Below are positions 23,118-36,850 of a stretch of 64,000 bases of DNA, in pieces. How positions within the stretch are numbered: position 1 is the first letter of the stretch; every line of letters begins with the position of its first letter. The notes beneath the pieces were generated by a model that was not told the DNA's origin, did not search any database, and was given only the letters and a program-made list of their open reading frames with translations. The stretch comes from Fratercula arctica (taxonomy: Eukaryota; Chordata; Aves; Charadriiformes; Alcidae), in assembly GCA_947846985.1 (NCBI GenBank), contig CANTUZ010000008.1, forward strand, positions 25,377,352-25,441,351. Reading direction: 5' to 3'. The position numbers were made by a program, and so were the translations under genes.

Positions 23118-25346
23118 CTCTTCTTCAACTCTCCCAGGGCATTCATTTACATTCGCATTAGTTCACCACGCAGATCAAGTCTAAACACTGCTGCACAGAG
23201 CAAAGCCCACAGAGACTTAGCTATGTATAAAAAAGTCCCAGACAAAATGTGGGCAAAACCCACAGATCTCTTTCACCGTGTCTATTTCCATCACCTAACA
23301 TGTTTTCCATGTGGACCCCCTGACCAAACCTCCAGCCACTTTCAGCACTGTGTCCCACAGCAAACTGGTGAGCAGACTCCATCCACCTGAGCCTCCCACA
23401 GCTCAGCAAGAGACACAGCCCTGGCCCTACAGGCTGCTCTGCAGGTGTGCAATAGAAATTCATATTTTTAACACTTTCTGTGCCCATTTTATTCCCTGGC
23501 CACTACTATTTAGTTCTAGTTGTCACATTTATTGAAACTCTATTGGACTAAGCTTTATTCACTTAATCCAAGCGCAAACACATCCACAAAAACTAAGTAT
23601 AGGTATGAGTTAATTGCAATTTGCATTTCTTGTAATCATGCTTGTTGATTAGAGATGTCTCATATTGTGTTATCATTTTGATTATGTTATTCCTAACAAT
23701 CTTTCAGGTTACTTTCAAAAGGATTATTTGGCTTTGCTTATTTAATGTGACCTCACATGATATTGTCTCTTAAATACATTCCCAATCACATATTTATTAA
23801 GGAAAGAGGCCTAAATACTTGATGTTCCACAGATTTTAGGATACCAGGAATGAAATATTTGATTGTAATTGACTATTTTTATGCTTATATTTAAACATCA
23901 CTCATAGTGTAGAAAACACAGATGAAAATGCCGTTTCAACTTCATATACTTCCAGCATTCAACACTGCAGTAATTCTCCCATGAAGAGCAAAGTTTAAGT
24001 TGCATGAATGATACTTTCAAGGAGGATGGAACAGATACTTTTGCTTAGTGCTAATAAAAACTTATCTTTTGCAACTGGAATACAACTTTTAAATATCTAT
24101 TATTATTATTTCATATACACTTATAAAACTTGCAATAAAAAATGTGGCAATTCATATACACTTTCAGTGAAGGTGGAAGAGTTTTCCAGATTGTTGTATC
24201 TGCTTCTTGCAACTATTTCTAGAATTACACTGAAGAATAAGAGATTGGCATGAAATCCTAGCCCTATTCTACTGAGAATAAAGGAAAGCTTTTAATATAA
24301 AATCTTGACCTCATTTATTTGCATTCAAGAAGCCTGTGACAATGTCCCTCTGAAGAGAAAGCAGACACTTACATGTCAGCAGTGAAGTCCTGTCATGAAC
24401 TAGACATTGATCCCAGCCTTAATTTGTAACACTCTCTTAGAAGTAGTTGTCAAAACTGTGGCAAGCTCCACGGAAGTCAGTAGGGCTCCATGAAGATGTT
24501 GACTCAAGGATGTAGCAAAGTCTTCAAAAGTCACCAGCATTTAGTGAAATATTCCTAGGGCTTAGAAGTTCTCCAGGCCTTGCTTAGTTTACTTAATATT
24601 TCTTCTCTTTTTCTTTTTTTAGCCTTTTCGAAATCTTAGATTCAGGCCTGTACACAGGCTATTCTGAATAATCTTGTAAGAGTACTCTAACATACAGAAA
24701 ATATAGAGAAGGAGAGGGGCGGGGAAAAAAGTTACTCCTAATCTCTCCTCAGTGCCACAGACTTTTATACCCTTATAAAAGAATTTTTAGACCCTTGAAA
24801 AATCCCCTCTCAAACTGTGTAGTAAAGCTGTTTGCAATGAGGGTGGGACCTGCCGACCCCAGAGGGCTTGTTGCACTGAAGCTTCAGTATCGGTACCAGG
24901 AGAAACTCATCCCACTGACCTGCTGAAGTGTGTCCTTGAAAACGACTTCCACCACAGTCGAAGGCAAACAACCTGTGTGTCAACAGTGAAACAAAGAAAT
25001 AGGGAATCTGTGGACAAAAAATAAGGCAGATGGAGCCTTTTACATTCTCCATAGCCACAGACTAAGGCTATGAAACCACAATACACTGCTGTTATGATAG
25101 TCTTGTAATGGCTGTTTAAATGTTGGCTGCTAAACCTAAATCAAAGAATTTTAAAAGCCCACCATCTTACATTTAGGCTACAACAGACCATCAGAAGATC
25201 AAGCTGAACTTATACACATAGACTAGAGGAAGTACTTATTTAGGGTGGCACAAAGACGAATATTTTCTTTGGCAGAGAACAAGTCTGTATAAACAGGAAT
25301 GCAGCTGAATCCTGCACTTCTTACAGGGTTGACAGCATCCAAACTC

Positions 25347-25363
25347 AAAAAAAAAAAAAAAAA
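25347..25363 (+). repeat. Poly-A tract
   Basis: A run of about 17 A without flanking direct repeats. Confidence 0.8.
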
Positions 25364-28300
25364 GACATTACCCCAAATTATACTACATATAGGAAAGAAA
25401 AGAACAGATACATAATTTAGAATGACTACTTTATTTTCATGAAGTTGGATCATTTTCAGCGTTTTCATTAGCACACTCCTCCAGTGCTTATTGTAATGCT
25501 TTTGAAACTGTGTTGTACCCAAAGGACCATTAGTTTCTACAAGAGTGGATGTTTCAGTAAAATCCCTCAATCCATCTAAAGACTGTTTGCAATTGTTTAT
25601 TTCCAAGCTTTATTTAGTGCCACATTTTCACAGAGTCAAGTCTTAAGTGCCCTTTCTGAAACTTAAGCCTCCGATACTTAACCAGCCTTCATGGAAATCA
25701 TTCCCCACTGTCTGTAAGAAGGATATTCTAAAAATAGTTCTGTCTTTTGTTCACTCACCTTTATGCAGGGGCTACTGGAACGCTTTAATCCTTCCAAGAC
25801 AAGCATGGCTTGTCTACAATATTCCTCCCTAAACATACAGATGCCCAATATTCATCTTGACAAGTGAGCTCTCAATGTTTTTCCTGTCATTATTTGAAAG
25901 TAAATTTATCCATATTATTGAGGACAGACATAACTGAAGTTTAATCTTCTTTTGCTTCTTTAGCAAACATTCATGTTCTACACTAGGCCTATGAAACTTA
26001 GTCCTTCTGCAGTTAACCCTGTTGGTCCTGGAATTTTCAAAATTAACCTATTTCCTCCATCTCTGAAAGGAAAATTTATGCCTAAGGCACTTCAGTAATT
26101 TGTCATTTAGCAATCTAGCTCAAAGTTCCCAGTGAATACCTTTTCATACCCTTTTAGTACTATTGCAGTATCCCTTTAAAAGCAAATGTACTTTTAAAGT
26201 AAGAGTTAGCAAAGGATTCACGTAAATACTACTTTTTCACATTTAAAGTGATGAATGCAGAACTGTGAAATGGGTTGGCATTATAATTATGTGTAGGACA
26301 GGTTTCAATAGTGAACTGGAGATAGATATTTTTGTAAGAAAACCAGCTGTGTGCCAGGCTTGGAAAATTCAGTCACTAGTGTTCAAACAAGAAACATAAA
26401 ATATTTTGAAATCCCACGGTCATCAATGCACCTGTGTAAGTCTCATTAAACTTAATAGACATTACACACATTTGTTGAGGGCAAAACACCCTCTCCTACA
26501 GCTGCAGCTCTTCTTGAATGACTGCTCATTTTCATGGCTTTTTATGATTGTAGGCCAGATTACATTTTAAAACGGCAAAAAAATTTAATACGTTTCAGCA
26601 GACTAACCAACTTTTTTGGCTTTGGGCTCATACGTTAGCTTGAGGCTTAGCTCTGGGTACGAGACATGGAGCTGCAAACAGCTGTGGCTCACGATGTCGC
26701 AGCTCCCCCAGTTGCCTACACACTGCCAGGGGACAGCGAGGGACTCGGGCTGGTAGTTTAACATGGGATTTGAAGGAGAATGCGTCTGAGTGGCTCAGCC
26801 TCGTGCTCTCTGAGCTTTCCCACTTGCTCAGAGAGAGGAGATTTGGGCATGAGCATAGCTGCTTTCCTGTCTGCACCTAGGGATGAAATCCAGGAAGGGC
26901 TCATGCAACCACATAAGGGGTTGGACACAGTCAATCCCTTGTTTGGCAGATGTTCCTTAGGATTTATTTTTACCTCTTGCTAGGGTTTCAAATGCATCGC
27001 TTCAAACTGCTAGGAAAGCTCCTAGGGCTTTCATGGCAGGCCAGGGCTAGGACAAAGCCAAGCAGAGAACGAGGGGAACCATCACTAGTTCTTCTGTGCA
27101 GCCCTGGGAATTGGTCACAGGCTGCTCTCAGACACAGCAGTACACCACTCCTGCAAGGCTGACAAGTGAACTACCAAGGAATCAATAGTCCATCTCCTGA
27201 TGGTCCACCCCACTCTACTGTCCTGCCCAACTGCACATCATACATTACTTATTCAGCCATAATATTCCTCTTCACATGCCTTTACCACCTGCCCCATCTC
27301 GCAGTATTTGAACACTTGCCAAAAGTGAGCTATATCATTATTTTGTAAAGGAAATAGGTGCTGAATGTGTGGTATTGCTTTTTTATACCATTTATTAACA
27401 GTATGCTAAAGTTACTTAATATAACCCCAGGTCACATTAAGTAATGCCTAAATTTTCCATCAAAGTGAAACATGCTGACAAAGAGAATTATTTCTGTGAA
27501 TGAGAGATGTGTTCCATTTTATGATTATGCAGCTGACAGGATCTGTGGGGTTATGAGAGTATATGGACAGCTTAGTAACTTTAATGAATTGCAATTAACA
27601 TTTGTCTTTTCTCTAGTGAGCAATTTTGTATCATGTAATAATATTTTGAAAGTCATCACTTGAACAGAAAATTCCACTTCAGAACTTTGTGCTAATTTGT
27701 TATTTCTGCAAATGTATAAACTGAATCTCAAGACATTTTGTTTAACAACATATGAGATGCAAGCAAAGAGATGGTGTGTATCCACAAAGGACCTGCAGTC
27801 TGTATTTGCTGCACGCATACCTTGTTTTCTACTGTGTACCTGTCTTTCACCCTCCACTCTCCATCCGCCCCTTTCCAGCTGTATCAGCGTTCTGGCTTGC
27901 AGCAATGGTGGCAGCTAAAAAGAGAGGCAGAAATGCGTCCTGATTTCTGGCTAGTCAGGCACCAAGGAGTACTGCACTTGCTAAAGGAGGCTGTGGCAGA
28001 GAAACACAACTTCCCGACTTTGCCAGGGGGGATTCCTAAGCTGTGTTTTTTATTTCTACAACTAATTCTGTACAAATTACTTCAACTTGCGTTCCATGCC
28101 AGATGGGGATGCGTGGTAAAAGACCAGGGAAATAGGAGCACACGGGTTAACGTCCTGGCTAAGAGGGTACTGGATCTGAGCGCAAGGCATCTATAAGTGA
28201 ACACACATGAGTAAGATTCCACCTTGGAGGTGTGCAGGAGAAAGGCTAAGGAAAAGAGAGAATGGAGGCATGTGCCTCCCTTGCGAATGGGACAGCACAG

Positions 28301-29175
28301 AGCCAAGGCTTACTGCTCCAAAGACAGCTGCCCTGTGCAGGCTGAGTGCAAGCACCCAGCTTAGGACATTCAAAGGTCTGCAAATTCCAAGGAAGACAAT
28401 TCTGGCTGGGTCAGAAGAGGTGAGAAACATGAAATAAATCACCCTGCTTTAGCATCTCATCATCTTCAAGCAGCAGACATTCCTCAGGTTTCTCCTTTTC
28501 ATCAGACAGCCATGCATTCTCCCTTCCCTTCCCCTTCAGGCCATCCCACAGCAGCCTGTGGTCTCTTCTACATAGTCCTGCTTCGATGAGTCCCTAACCA
28601 AATGCATGATTCACTTCACAGTGGTGTCCCAAAAGCCGTCTTTATTTCACAGCTTTGTAATTTTCTCTCAGATGTTAATCTACTTGCTCCTCCCTTCTCC
28701 TCCTCCTCCCCTTTTCCCATAAGAACTTAAAAGTCTGTTTTCCCAGCAAGGCTTATAAAATAATAAAGCAAGCAAAGAGATTGTGAGCTAGGGCATTTTG
28801 GAACCAAAGAAATTATAACTTTTCAAAAATTAACTTCCTGTGTATTTCTTAAGCAATGCAGCATTAAAAATATTTTTTTCTGTCTCTTAACCAAGTTCCC
28901 CAGAAAATACAGTGGGAGGTTGGAAATCCAGCATTATGCTAAGCAGAATCTCACTTTGCCCTGAACAATAAGGTTACTACAGCTGCACAGCCATCTACTA
29001 GGAATCCCTCTTGATGGAGCATAAAAGCTGCTGTTTTATTCACAGATTCCCCACTGGATTTGTAAGTTCTAATATGAGGTTCATGTGACATGCGGGAGTG
29101 CAGGACTGATTTGGGGAATGCTCAAATTTACTTAATAACAGGAGGACTGAAAGAAAGTAATTCCGATGAAAACTT

Positions 29176-29193
29176 TTTTTTTTTTTTTTTTTG
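29176..29193 (+). repeat. Poly-T tract
   Basis: A run of about 18 T without flanking direct repeats. Confidence 0.8.
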
Positions 29194-30193
29194 AGAGTAT
29201 TGAGATTTGATTTAGTTGAATAGAAACATAACACCACCTAGACTAGTTTTAACTATTCCCAGGTTTTGGCTATAGAAAGTGAAATTACATCAGCAAACCA
29301 ATCCCTGACGAGTAGGATGAGTCACACTTCAGTCTGTTTTCCCTTAATTAGAATTTTTTCTTTTACCTTTATGGAGCATTTATGGGGTTTAGAAAAAACA
29401 ACACAGACAACCATTGCAACTGGAAAATTATTAAAAGGCGAAATGCGAAGAGGTTATGACTCACTGGCTAGGTATTCCTGACTTCAAGAAAGCTCTGAGG
29501 AAATAATGGTACTTTTTGTCATTTGCAGAAATAACGACACAAGCCCTGTGAAAGGATGTCCAATATATTTCTCAAATTTAACACATGGGCTACTACTTGA
29601 CCAGAAAAGGAATCCTAATTTTTAATTAACCTGGTAGATATGTGAAAATAAAAAGTGAGAAACAGAGCAAAAATCAGAGAAAAAGCAAACGAGAGAAACA
29701 GAAGACTACAGCCTGCTTTCCATTTTTGCAATTGGTTTTTATTACCATCCAGTGAAGAGATAGTCCCAGAGTAAAGCAACATGATTTAAAATGCAAGGTA
29801 TTAATAATGGCTAAAAATGAAACTTCAAAGCTTTTTCATCTTTGGAAGATGTGCAAAAGATAATATAAAAATAATATTTTTGAAAGCAGCTGAAGTAATT
29901 GCAAACCTGTCGCCTTGATCGTTTTCCTTTAAAAAGTAAAAGTAATCTCATTTCTAAAATTCTTCAACTGCCTCCAGATGAACATGCCACTCTGAGATGC
30001 ATCATGTCACCTCAAAGGCTGTGACACAGTGCCTGTTGCTGAACTGAGAGGTTTCCATGGGTATTTCAAGCAAACAAAGTCAACTGAAGTGACCTGGCCA
30101 TAAAGATTATGTTGCTTAAGTACAAGATTATGTACAACTGCCGAAGTTGAAAGAAAACACAATTTATGTGGACACTCCTTGTGCTTGGTCATG

Positions 30194-30220
30194 CTCTTTT
30201 AAATATATATTTTAAAAGAG
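30194..30220. repeat. 27-bp palindrome
   Basis: CTCTTTTAAA at 30194-30203 and its exact reverse complement at 30211-30220 flank a TATATAT centre. It could extrude as an AT-rich cruciform. Confidence 0.8.
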
Positions 30221-30371
30221 GTTCTATTTCCCTCCAAGCTCAGGAGTGTTGAGCAGGTTTGGGGGGTAAAAGAATACCGCGTTTGGGGCACAGTACATTT
30301 TTACCTACCCAAATTACTTTTGAAAATATTTGCATACCTGGGCCAATTCTGTAGCTTGCTTTAAAATACCG

Positions 30372-30409
30372 TGCAATGGTATTTATTCCATGCAATGGTA
30401 TTCATTCCT
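30372..30409 (+). repeat. 19-bp imperfect tandem duplication
   Basis: TGCAATGGTATTTATTCCA is followed directly by TGCAATGGTATTCATTCCT, two mismatches. Confidence 0.85.
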
Positions 30410-31156
30410 TAATTACTTTAATCCCTAATTTTCATGCTTTGGTATCCGTGTCTTGGGTCTAGGATAAAAGTATTTCAGGTTCTCCTAACACACGTACACA
30501 CATACATAAATCAGTAGAACAGCCTGGAAAATGGGCAAGGATTTCTGTGCGTGGCTGCTGAGCTGATGCATACTAAAAAGTCCAATTTTCCAAGCTCAAT
30601 TCTTTTTCCTTGACTAAGTTGTCCTTCCTAAAAATCTCAACCCCATGCAGTGAAGTGGTTTTCATATACCAGTTTACCACATATACCCACAGTCTGAAAC
30701 AGTAGTTAAACAAGCTTGTTAGGACACGGGCAGGGTAAAGGGACCAAAACATAGCAGAATCTATTCTAAGGTGTTGTTTTAGACCAGGAAGGAAGATACT
30801 GAAGACGGAAAATCCTGACCAAAACTGAAATCAACAGCAATGGCTTTGTTACGCCAATGGTTTTACCTAATGTTACAGCATATACTCACAAAAAGAGCAT
30901 ACAAACATTTAGCTTCCTAACCAGGATTTCCAATCTATATGCTTCTTATTTCTATACTGTATTGTTTCAATCTACTCTTACCTCCTCCTCTCCTTACTTT
31001 CCTCCTGAATTTTCTCTCTCCAAGGAGAAATCTCCGAAGTGACTTTGATCACAATTTCCAGAGAAAAGCAAGACTGTGAGCAGACAGGGCCACGCTTCAC
31101 TACAGAGAGTATGGTCAGTGGTGAGTGCACAGCAAACTTCAAACTCTGCTACAAGT

Positions 31157-31265
31157 GATTTTATTTTATTTTATTTTATTTTATTTTATTTTATTTTATT
31201 TTATTTTATTATTTTATTTTATTTTATTTTATTTTATTTTATTTTATTTTATTTTATTTTATTTT
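31157..31265 (+). repeat. ATTTT pentanucleotide microsatellite, 109 bp
   Basis: About 21 units of ATTTT with a single interruption (a three-base ATT step near 31210) run almost pure. They create long spurious FYFILFYFIL reading frames. Such length and purity predict polymorphism. Confidence 0.97.
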
Positions 31266-34200
31266 CGCATTGCAAAAAGGGAAGGGGGCAGGGGGAAGAC
31301 AACTCGGAAATGCCTGTCTTGCATCCCCTTTCTCAATACTGCTCTCCTGGAAGGAAAGTGTTGTATCAGTAGAGAAAATCACTGAACAAATGTACTGATT
31401 TAAATCACACTTCATTCCTTACATTTATATGGTGCCCAGAACTAGTCACTTAACTCATTTATGGGACAATTTCAACAGAAAAGCTTTGTCCCAGCAATTT
31501 CATGACCTTGAATCCATCCATGTCTGCAAATTCCAAGAACAGTACTGTGTTGTTATCAATGCATGTGGACTTGTCAGCTACCTATTTGGCAGTAGAGAAA
31601 CTCAGACACGCACTAGCAAAGACGTGTTTCTGTCTTCCCTTGATCCTGATTCAGTTTTGTTAATATAGTGCAGTATCACAAGAAGCCTAATTGAGCCCAT
31701 AATCTATGCTTGATGCTCAGTGACATCTTACTTTCAGTCTCCTCTTTGTACCTAAGTTCTCAATTATCACCCCCATTACCACATAAATTAAGTTAGCTAT
31801 TACTATAACCTCAATTAGTTCTTTGGAATGAAGAGCTTTTCCAGAATAAACAGATTTACAATCCACTTATCAATAGCCACAATAACGTTTGACTTAGATG
31901 GAGTCAAGAGATTCTCAGGTTATTGCCAGTGATGTCCATAACAATCCCCAACCTTTTAAAATTATTTTCAGTACAATGTGGAGATAGCTTCTAGCATAAG
32001 ATAACACCCCAAAGTCTGAAATTAACTGATTAACAGTAAAACTGAAGCAAAAGGAAGCAATAACTAGGAACTGCATGTAAAAAGCCGCAGATGATATGTT
32101 AGAAACCAGTGGAAAAATCCACATTATGGGATGGCATGACAGATCACAGCAATCCAGATGGAATATCAGCAATACCTTGACTGAAGCTTGCCAATGTTAA
32201 CAAATGAGATAACGGTTTCATCAGCTTGCCTGTGTGGAAAACTTCAAATACTTAATTTCCATGATAAATGCAGCTGATAGTCTAGACATTAAGTCAAACC
32301 ATTACACCAAAAAAACCCACAAACAGGGAAAGCTTAAAAGAATGGGCCAGCAGTAGGCAAAATCAGAGCCAAGACTATTCATTACATTAGGTACACTATC
32401 ATTCCAGAATGTGCAAGCTCAAAATGTGTAAAAACAACATTTTTGGATGACTAGCACTATTGGTTATATGTCTTGAAAAAGAAAAAAAGCCCACATACCA
32501 TCCTCTATGCAAAAGTACACCTAGCCTCAATACCACTCAGGGATCTTATTTTAATTACTTTTATAATATAGAAGCAATTCCCTTTAATTTGAGCTAGTGA
32601 TGGAAGAAGAGGACTTGGAGCCAGGAAATTCAGCGTCCTAACACCATTCTCTGGTAATCAGAAGGTCACAGGCACTAAGGCAGACATCCTGAGTCAGATT
32701 AAGTAAAAGAATAAGCAGAAAGGTGCGAAATAAGAACAAAGAGAAGAGACAAGGAAAAATATGAAATTCATTTGTGTGCCTAAAAACCTTCATGTGAGCA
32801 TATAATACCCCTACTCCCAGAGCAGGAAGGAATGACCAGACTGTTGATCTCTTAGAGCCCATCAGTCCACAGGGGAAAAATGCTATTAATTGCCATTGTG
32901 TAGGACACCCACAAATTACAGGCTCCAGAAGAAGGCTGAAGCAGAAAGTAAATTGTTTAGTTCTTTCTACGAGGCAGTGTTTTAGCTGTGGAGTGGTAAA
33001 GCTATTACCCAAGACTGTGTCCAAGTCCTGCCAGCTCTGTGATACAAAAATGAAGTGAGCTTTACATAACAATATGAGCAGGTAACTGGGAGCTTATAAG
33101 GGCACTTATCACAAGTCTTGAATTAAATGAGACTCCTTGAATATACTTCTTGGGCATCATGCACTTCATCAAATCATCTGGGAACACCTGATGGTGAAAT
33201 AACTATCTCCCGCTCCAAAAGCCCATGTGCCAGATCCATCTAGCAAATGGGGTTAAGAATCAGAGAGCAGCTACAGTGCCAGGAGCATGTAGGCTGCTGG
33301 CAAAGTGGGAGGAGAGCAGTCAAGCTTCATACACGAAATTTTATAGATTCACCTGAAGTATCACTCAGTACAAATACAGAGAGTAAAATCTTCCAGGAAA
33401 AAACCAAAAACTAGTTCCCACATTAACGGTGATACTTCTCATTTCCAGAAAAGACCAAACAGGCAAATGTAAAATTAGCCTTTATTAATGCAAAGTAGAA
33501 ACATGCAGATCGCGTTCGAAAATTTGGCTGCTTGTTCAAATTTTATTTGAATTCTACAGCCTCTATTTGATAGTTTTTACTTCTTCTCTCTGATCACAAG
33601 TAACTTTTAATTTCCAGTAATGAATTTACTGACCTTGCAGTAATGATTTATGCAGCATTTCCTGCATTGCCGAGCTTCTGTGGATGCTCTCTGGTGAGCA
33701 GAGAACCCACACAGGTTGAGGAACTGTATAAAACAAGCAACTTTCTTTTTACTTTGGAAGTCTTTCCGCATGTAGCTTCCCGCTATTTTAATGGTTTTCA
33801 ATCACTGCAAGTCTAATTGATAGTAAGCAAATCTCTTTCAGGCAGCCTTCAGTTTTACCTCACTAGACTTGGTATCCTTATGTGGAAGGAGAAATGCAAT
33901 TTCACCGTATCCTTGCTCTTTAAAAATGGTGATGAATAATTCTGCCCTGCCACCATGATATACGAGGACGTAGCGTGGGCTGCTCTTCCATCAGCATGCC
34001 CGACTTAGGTGCAGGATTTCCCTGTGGACACTTTCTTTTTATGTTTGTGTATTTGCTAGATGTGTCACCTGAACAGCACGTACAATTGTATTAAAGCAAT
34101 TATATTAAAGGCATTTCCAGGGAGAGAAATTTATCTGTCCATCATGTAAATACAAAAGGTAGAATTGTGCAATGTTTTTTTCTACACTGTCATTTCATTG

Positions 34201-35419
34201 AATTTGTGTCCTGCTGTATGGTTGTGAAATCATTCTGTAAAAATAGACATAATTTCTCTATCTTGAAAAATATGTAATGGATTTTTAATACCTATTACTT
34301 ATATTTACTTTTATATTATTTGTTTTATTTTACAAACATTTTCCAATAGATCATCCTCTTGTTCCTCAATACTACTATTAATTGTTCTTAAACAGACTAT
34401 CACTTCAATCTGCCGTATTTTTAACCTGGAAAGCCAATTGGGCTTTTCTATAGCTCTGAAGGTTCTGATCTTAAAATGAATATGATTTATACCCATCACT
34501 GACTGATTAAGTCACGAAACTACGCTTCCAAGGAAAACTTGGGGTATACAGGTTGGAGAAATTTGATCGTCTGATGGAATTTCTTCCCAGCTATGTTTGT
34601 AGAAGAGATACCATTTCACATCTGCAGCCACGCATAATAAAAGGAAACAGCCTTGTGCCACCTAACAGGAGACTCTCAAAGATCAAATATTCTGCTTCCA
34701 CAGCAGACAGCAGGTTGATCCTCTGGCTGTAGCGGAGCAGTTGACAAGAATTTGTGGGACTTAAACCATGTCACTTAAGACATGGTTTGGGGCCAATGCA
34801 AACCTGCCTGCTTTCATCCTCAGGAGCGACAGCTGTATTTTCACTTCAGGGAAAGAAGAAACTCCCTATTACACTTACTGGTAAATGGGCTGCCAAAAAT
34901 TTGACCATACAGCTAGTGAGATGCGGAACACCACAAGGCTAAGGAGAACCAGATAATTAAATGAATCAGGAATGACTCATCTTCCTTGCTCCTTGTGAAG
35001 TATTTTAAAATTCTTTAAACTTCAGCTGTGCATACTAATGTCTGCATAGTCGGCATTTTACTTCAGCAAAGCTGGGCGAGGGAAAGAGACTGTGGTACTT
35101 TTTTTATGACTGTTCTCATAGACTTTGGAATGGCCATACTAGTTTAATTAAAGATGAGTATCTCACAGATCACATTGGGACACCAAGAAGGACGGAGTTC
35201 AACGGGTGAAAACCATTATTTTTAGTTCCTGCAGCTTTTTCTCAGGAACTAGCTGTAAACATTTAAATGTCATTTAAAGTCATTAAATGTAGTAATAAAT
35301 GGGAACTAAATAAATTGAGATAAAAATCCAGACTTCTGTTAGTTCAGTTATTGGTACAATTCCAGTGCAAGCATCTCTATGTAACCACAGTACAAGGAAC
35401 AGAGCACTATTCAGTATCA

Positions 35420-35520
35420 GAACACCAGGACTTTATTTTGGGTTGTCCTGTGGGTTCACTACACTTTGGCAAGTCACTAACTTTATGTCTTAGTTTGCAC
35501 AGTACTGAGAAAAAAATGAT
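35420..35520 (+). mobile_element. MIR-like SINE relic
   Basis: The stretch ACCAGGACT..., CACTTTGGCAAGTCACTAACTT-type core and CTTAGTTTGCACAGTACTGA follows the order of the MIR core (GGCAAGTCACTTAACTT then TCAGTTT). It is short and diverged. Confidence 0.45.
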
Positions 35521-36826
35521 TGCAGATTTTAAAAATCATTGAGTAGATCTTTTGAGGAGTGATCCTTTTTAAAATTTTAAAATCATTTACATGGAGTACG
35601 ATTCCCCAAGAAGATTGATAATCAAGTGTTGATATCTGTCTAAAATATAGTACACCGGGGCTCCTTGTTCTCTGCTAACTCTGAATTTCTGAGCCACACC
35701 TTTCACACCGACACTCTGCAGACAGAAGGGTTTTCCAGTTAATTTTCACCCTTTGTCATGAATTCAGTTGCTTCCAAGCCACAAACTGAACTATCAATCT
35801 TACCTTGTTGATTTTTAAGAAGCACCTAACTTTAAGTGCTTCTTTCAACTTGGAGATGTCTGTTTGGCCCTAGTAGTTAACATTTAAAGCTCAGGCACAA
35901 AGCCATTTTAAAAAGCATATTGTTCCACCACAGGCTGGAACAATAAATCAAAGAGAAAACATCCTGCACTACTCTAAATTTCTAGTCAGACAGAAAGTTG
36001 AATTCCTTCTACTCAGGCAAAGTAAAAATTAGAATTTCCAGATGTTCCACCAAAAAAATACCCCAAACCCCCAGACTTCTGAACTTTCATTTTGCAAAAA
36101 AAGCAAAGACACCGAATTTAAATCTTTGTAGATGTTTCTGGAGTTCATGAAGCTATATCTGAATCACTGATAGCCTACCAGGGACTCACATGATGGCAAG
36201 AAGTCCAGATTCCTTAAACAGCAGCAGCATAAATTAGTAGTTATATGGTAGAATAGTTTGAAGACATCCTGATCCTTACAGACAAAATAAGAAATACGTA
36301 TGATAAAATAAATTTTAATTGCATTCAAATTGAGGGCACGTAAACATTACTAATGTTTTTAGCAAACATTTATAATCCAGATGCAAGGGTTTGAAATTAA
36401 CAGAGTAGGCATGTGGGGCTGCCACCACAGCAATTAAACAAATGAAAACAGACTGCAAAGTAGCTGGGAGGGTCTGAGGATGAAAAACTCAACAGAGTTG
36501 GCCACAAAGCATCTTATGATGTTTCCCAAAGCTATTAGTTGTGTTTAAAGACACAAAAAAAGCATCCAAGGAAAACACAAGAATGATGAATTTAACCGTC
36601 GAGCTTTCTACATGAAACAGGCTGTTTGCAAGGGTGGATTTTTTGGTAGGTTTTTCTTTTTCTTGGGTTTTTTTTTTACTATAAATAACTAATCTAATGT
36701 CAGCTTGAACTATATTTCGCTCTTACTGCTCAAAAATTTTTCCAATGTCCAAATTACCACTGTCATATGTCTGCTCTGCAAAAGGAAGAAAAGGACGGTT
36801 ATGTACTCAGACACCAGTAAGGGAGT

Positions 36827-36850
36827 AAAAAAAAAAAAAACAAAACAAAA
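36827..36850 (+). repeat. A-rich tract with AAAAC units
   Basis: A run of 14 A is followed by CAAAACAAAAC. Simple sequence without flanking duplications. Confidence 0.8.

Noticed and set aside
27771..28196. 141-codon plus-strand ORF with overlapping frames on both strands
   Set aside because: Open in several frames at once because the region is locally GC-richer; no resemblance to a known protein.
32638..33072. 144-codon minus-strand ORF, the longest outside CR1
   Set aside because: No recognisable domain, hydrophobic low-complexity tail, no promoter, splice or family evidence. Consistent with a chance frame.
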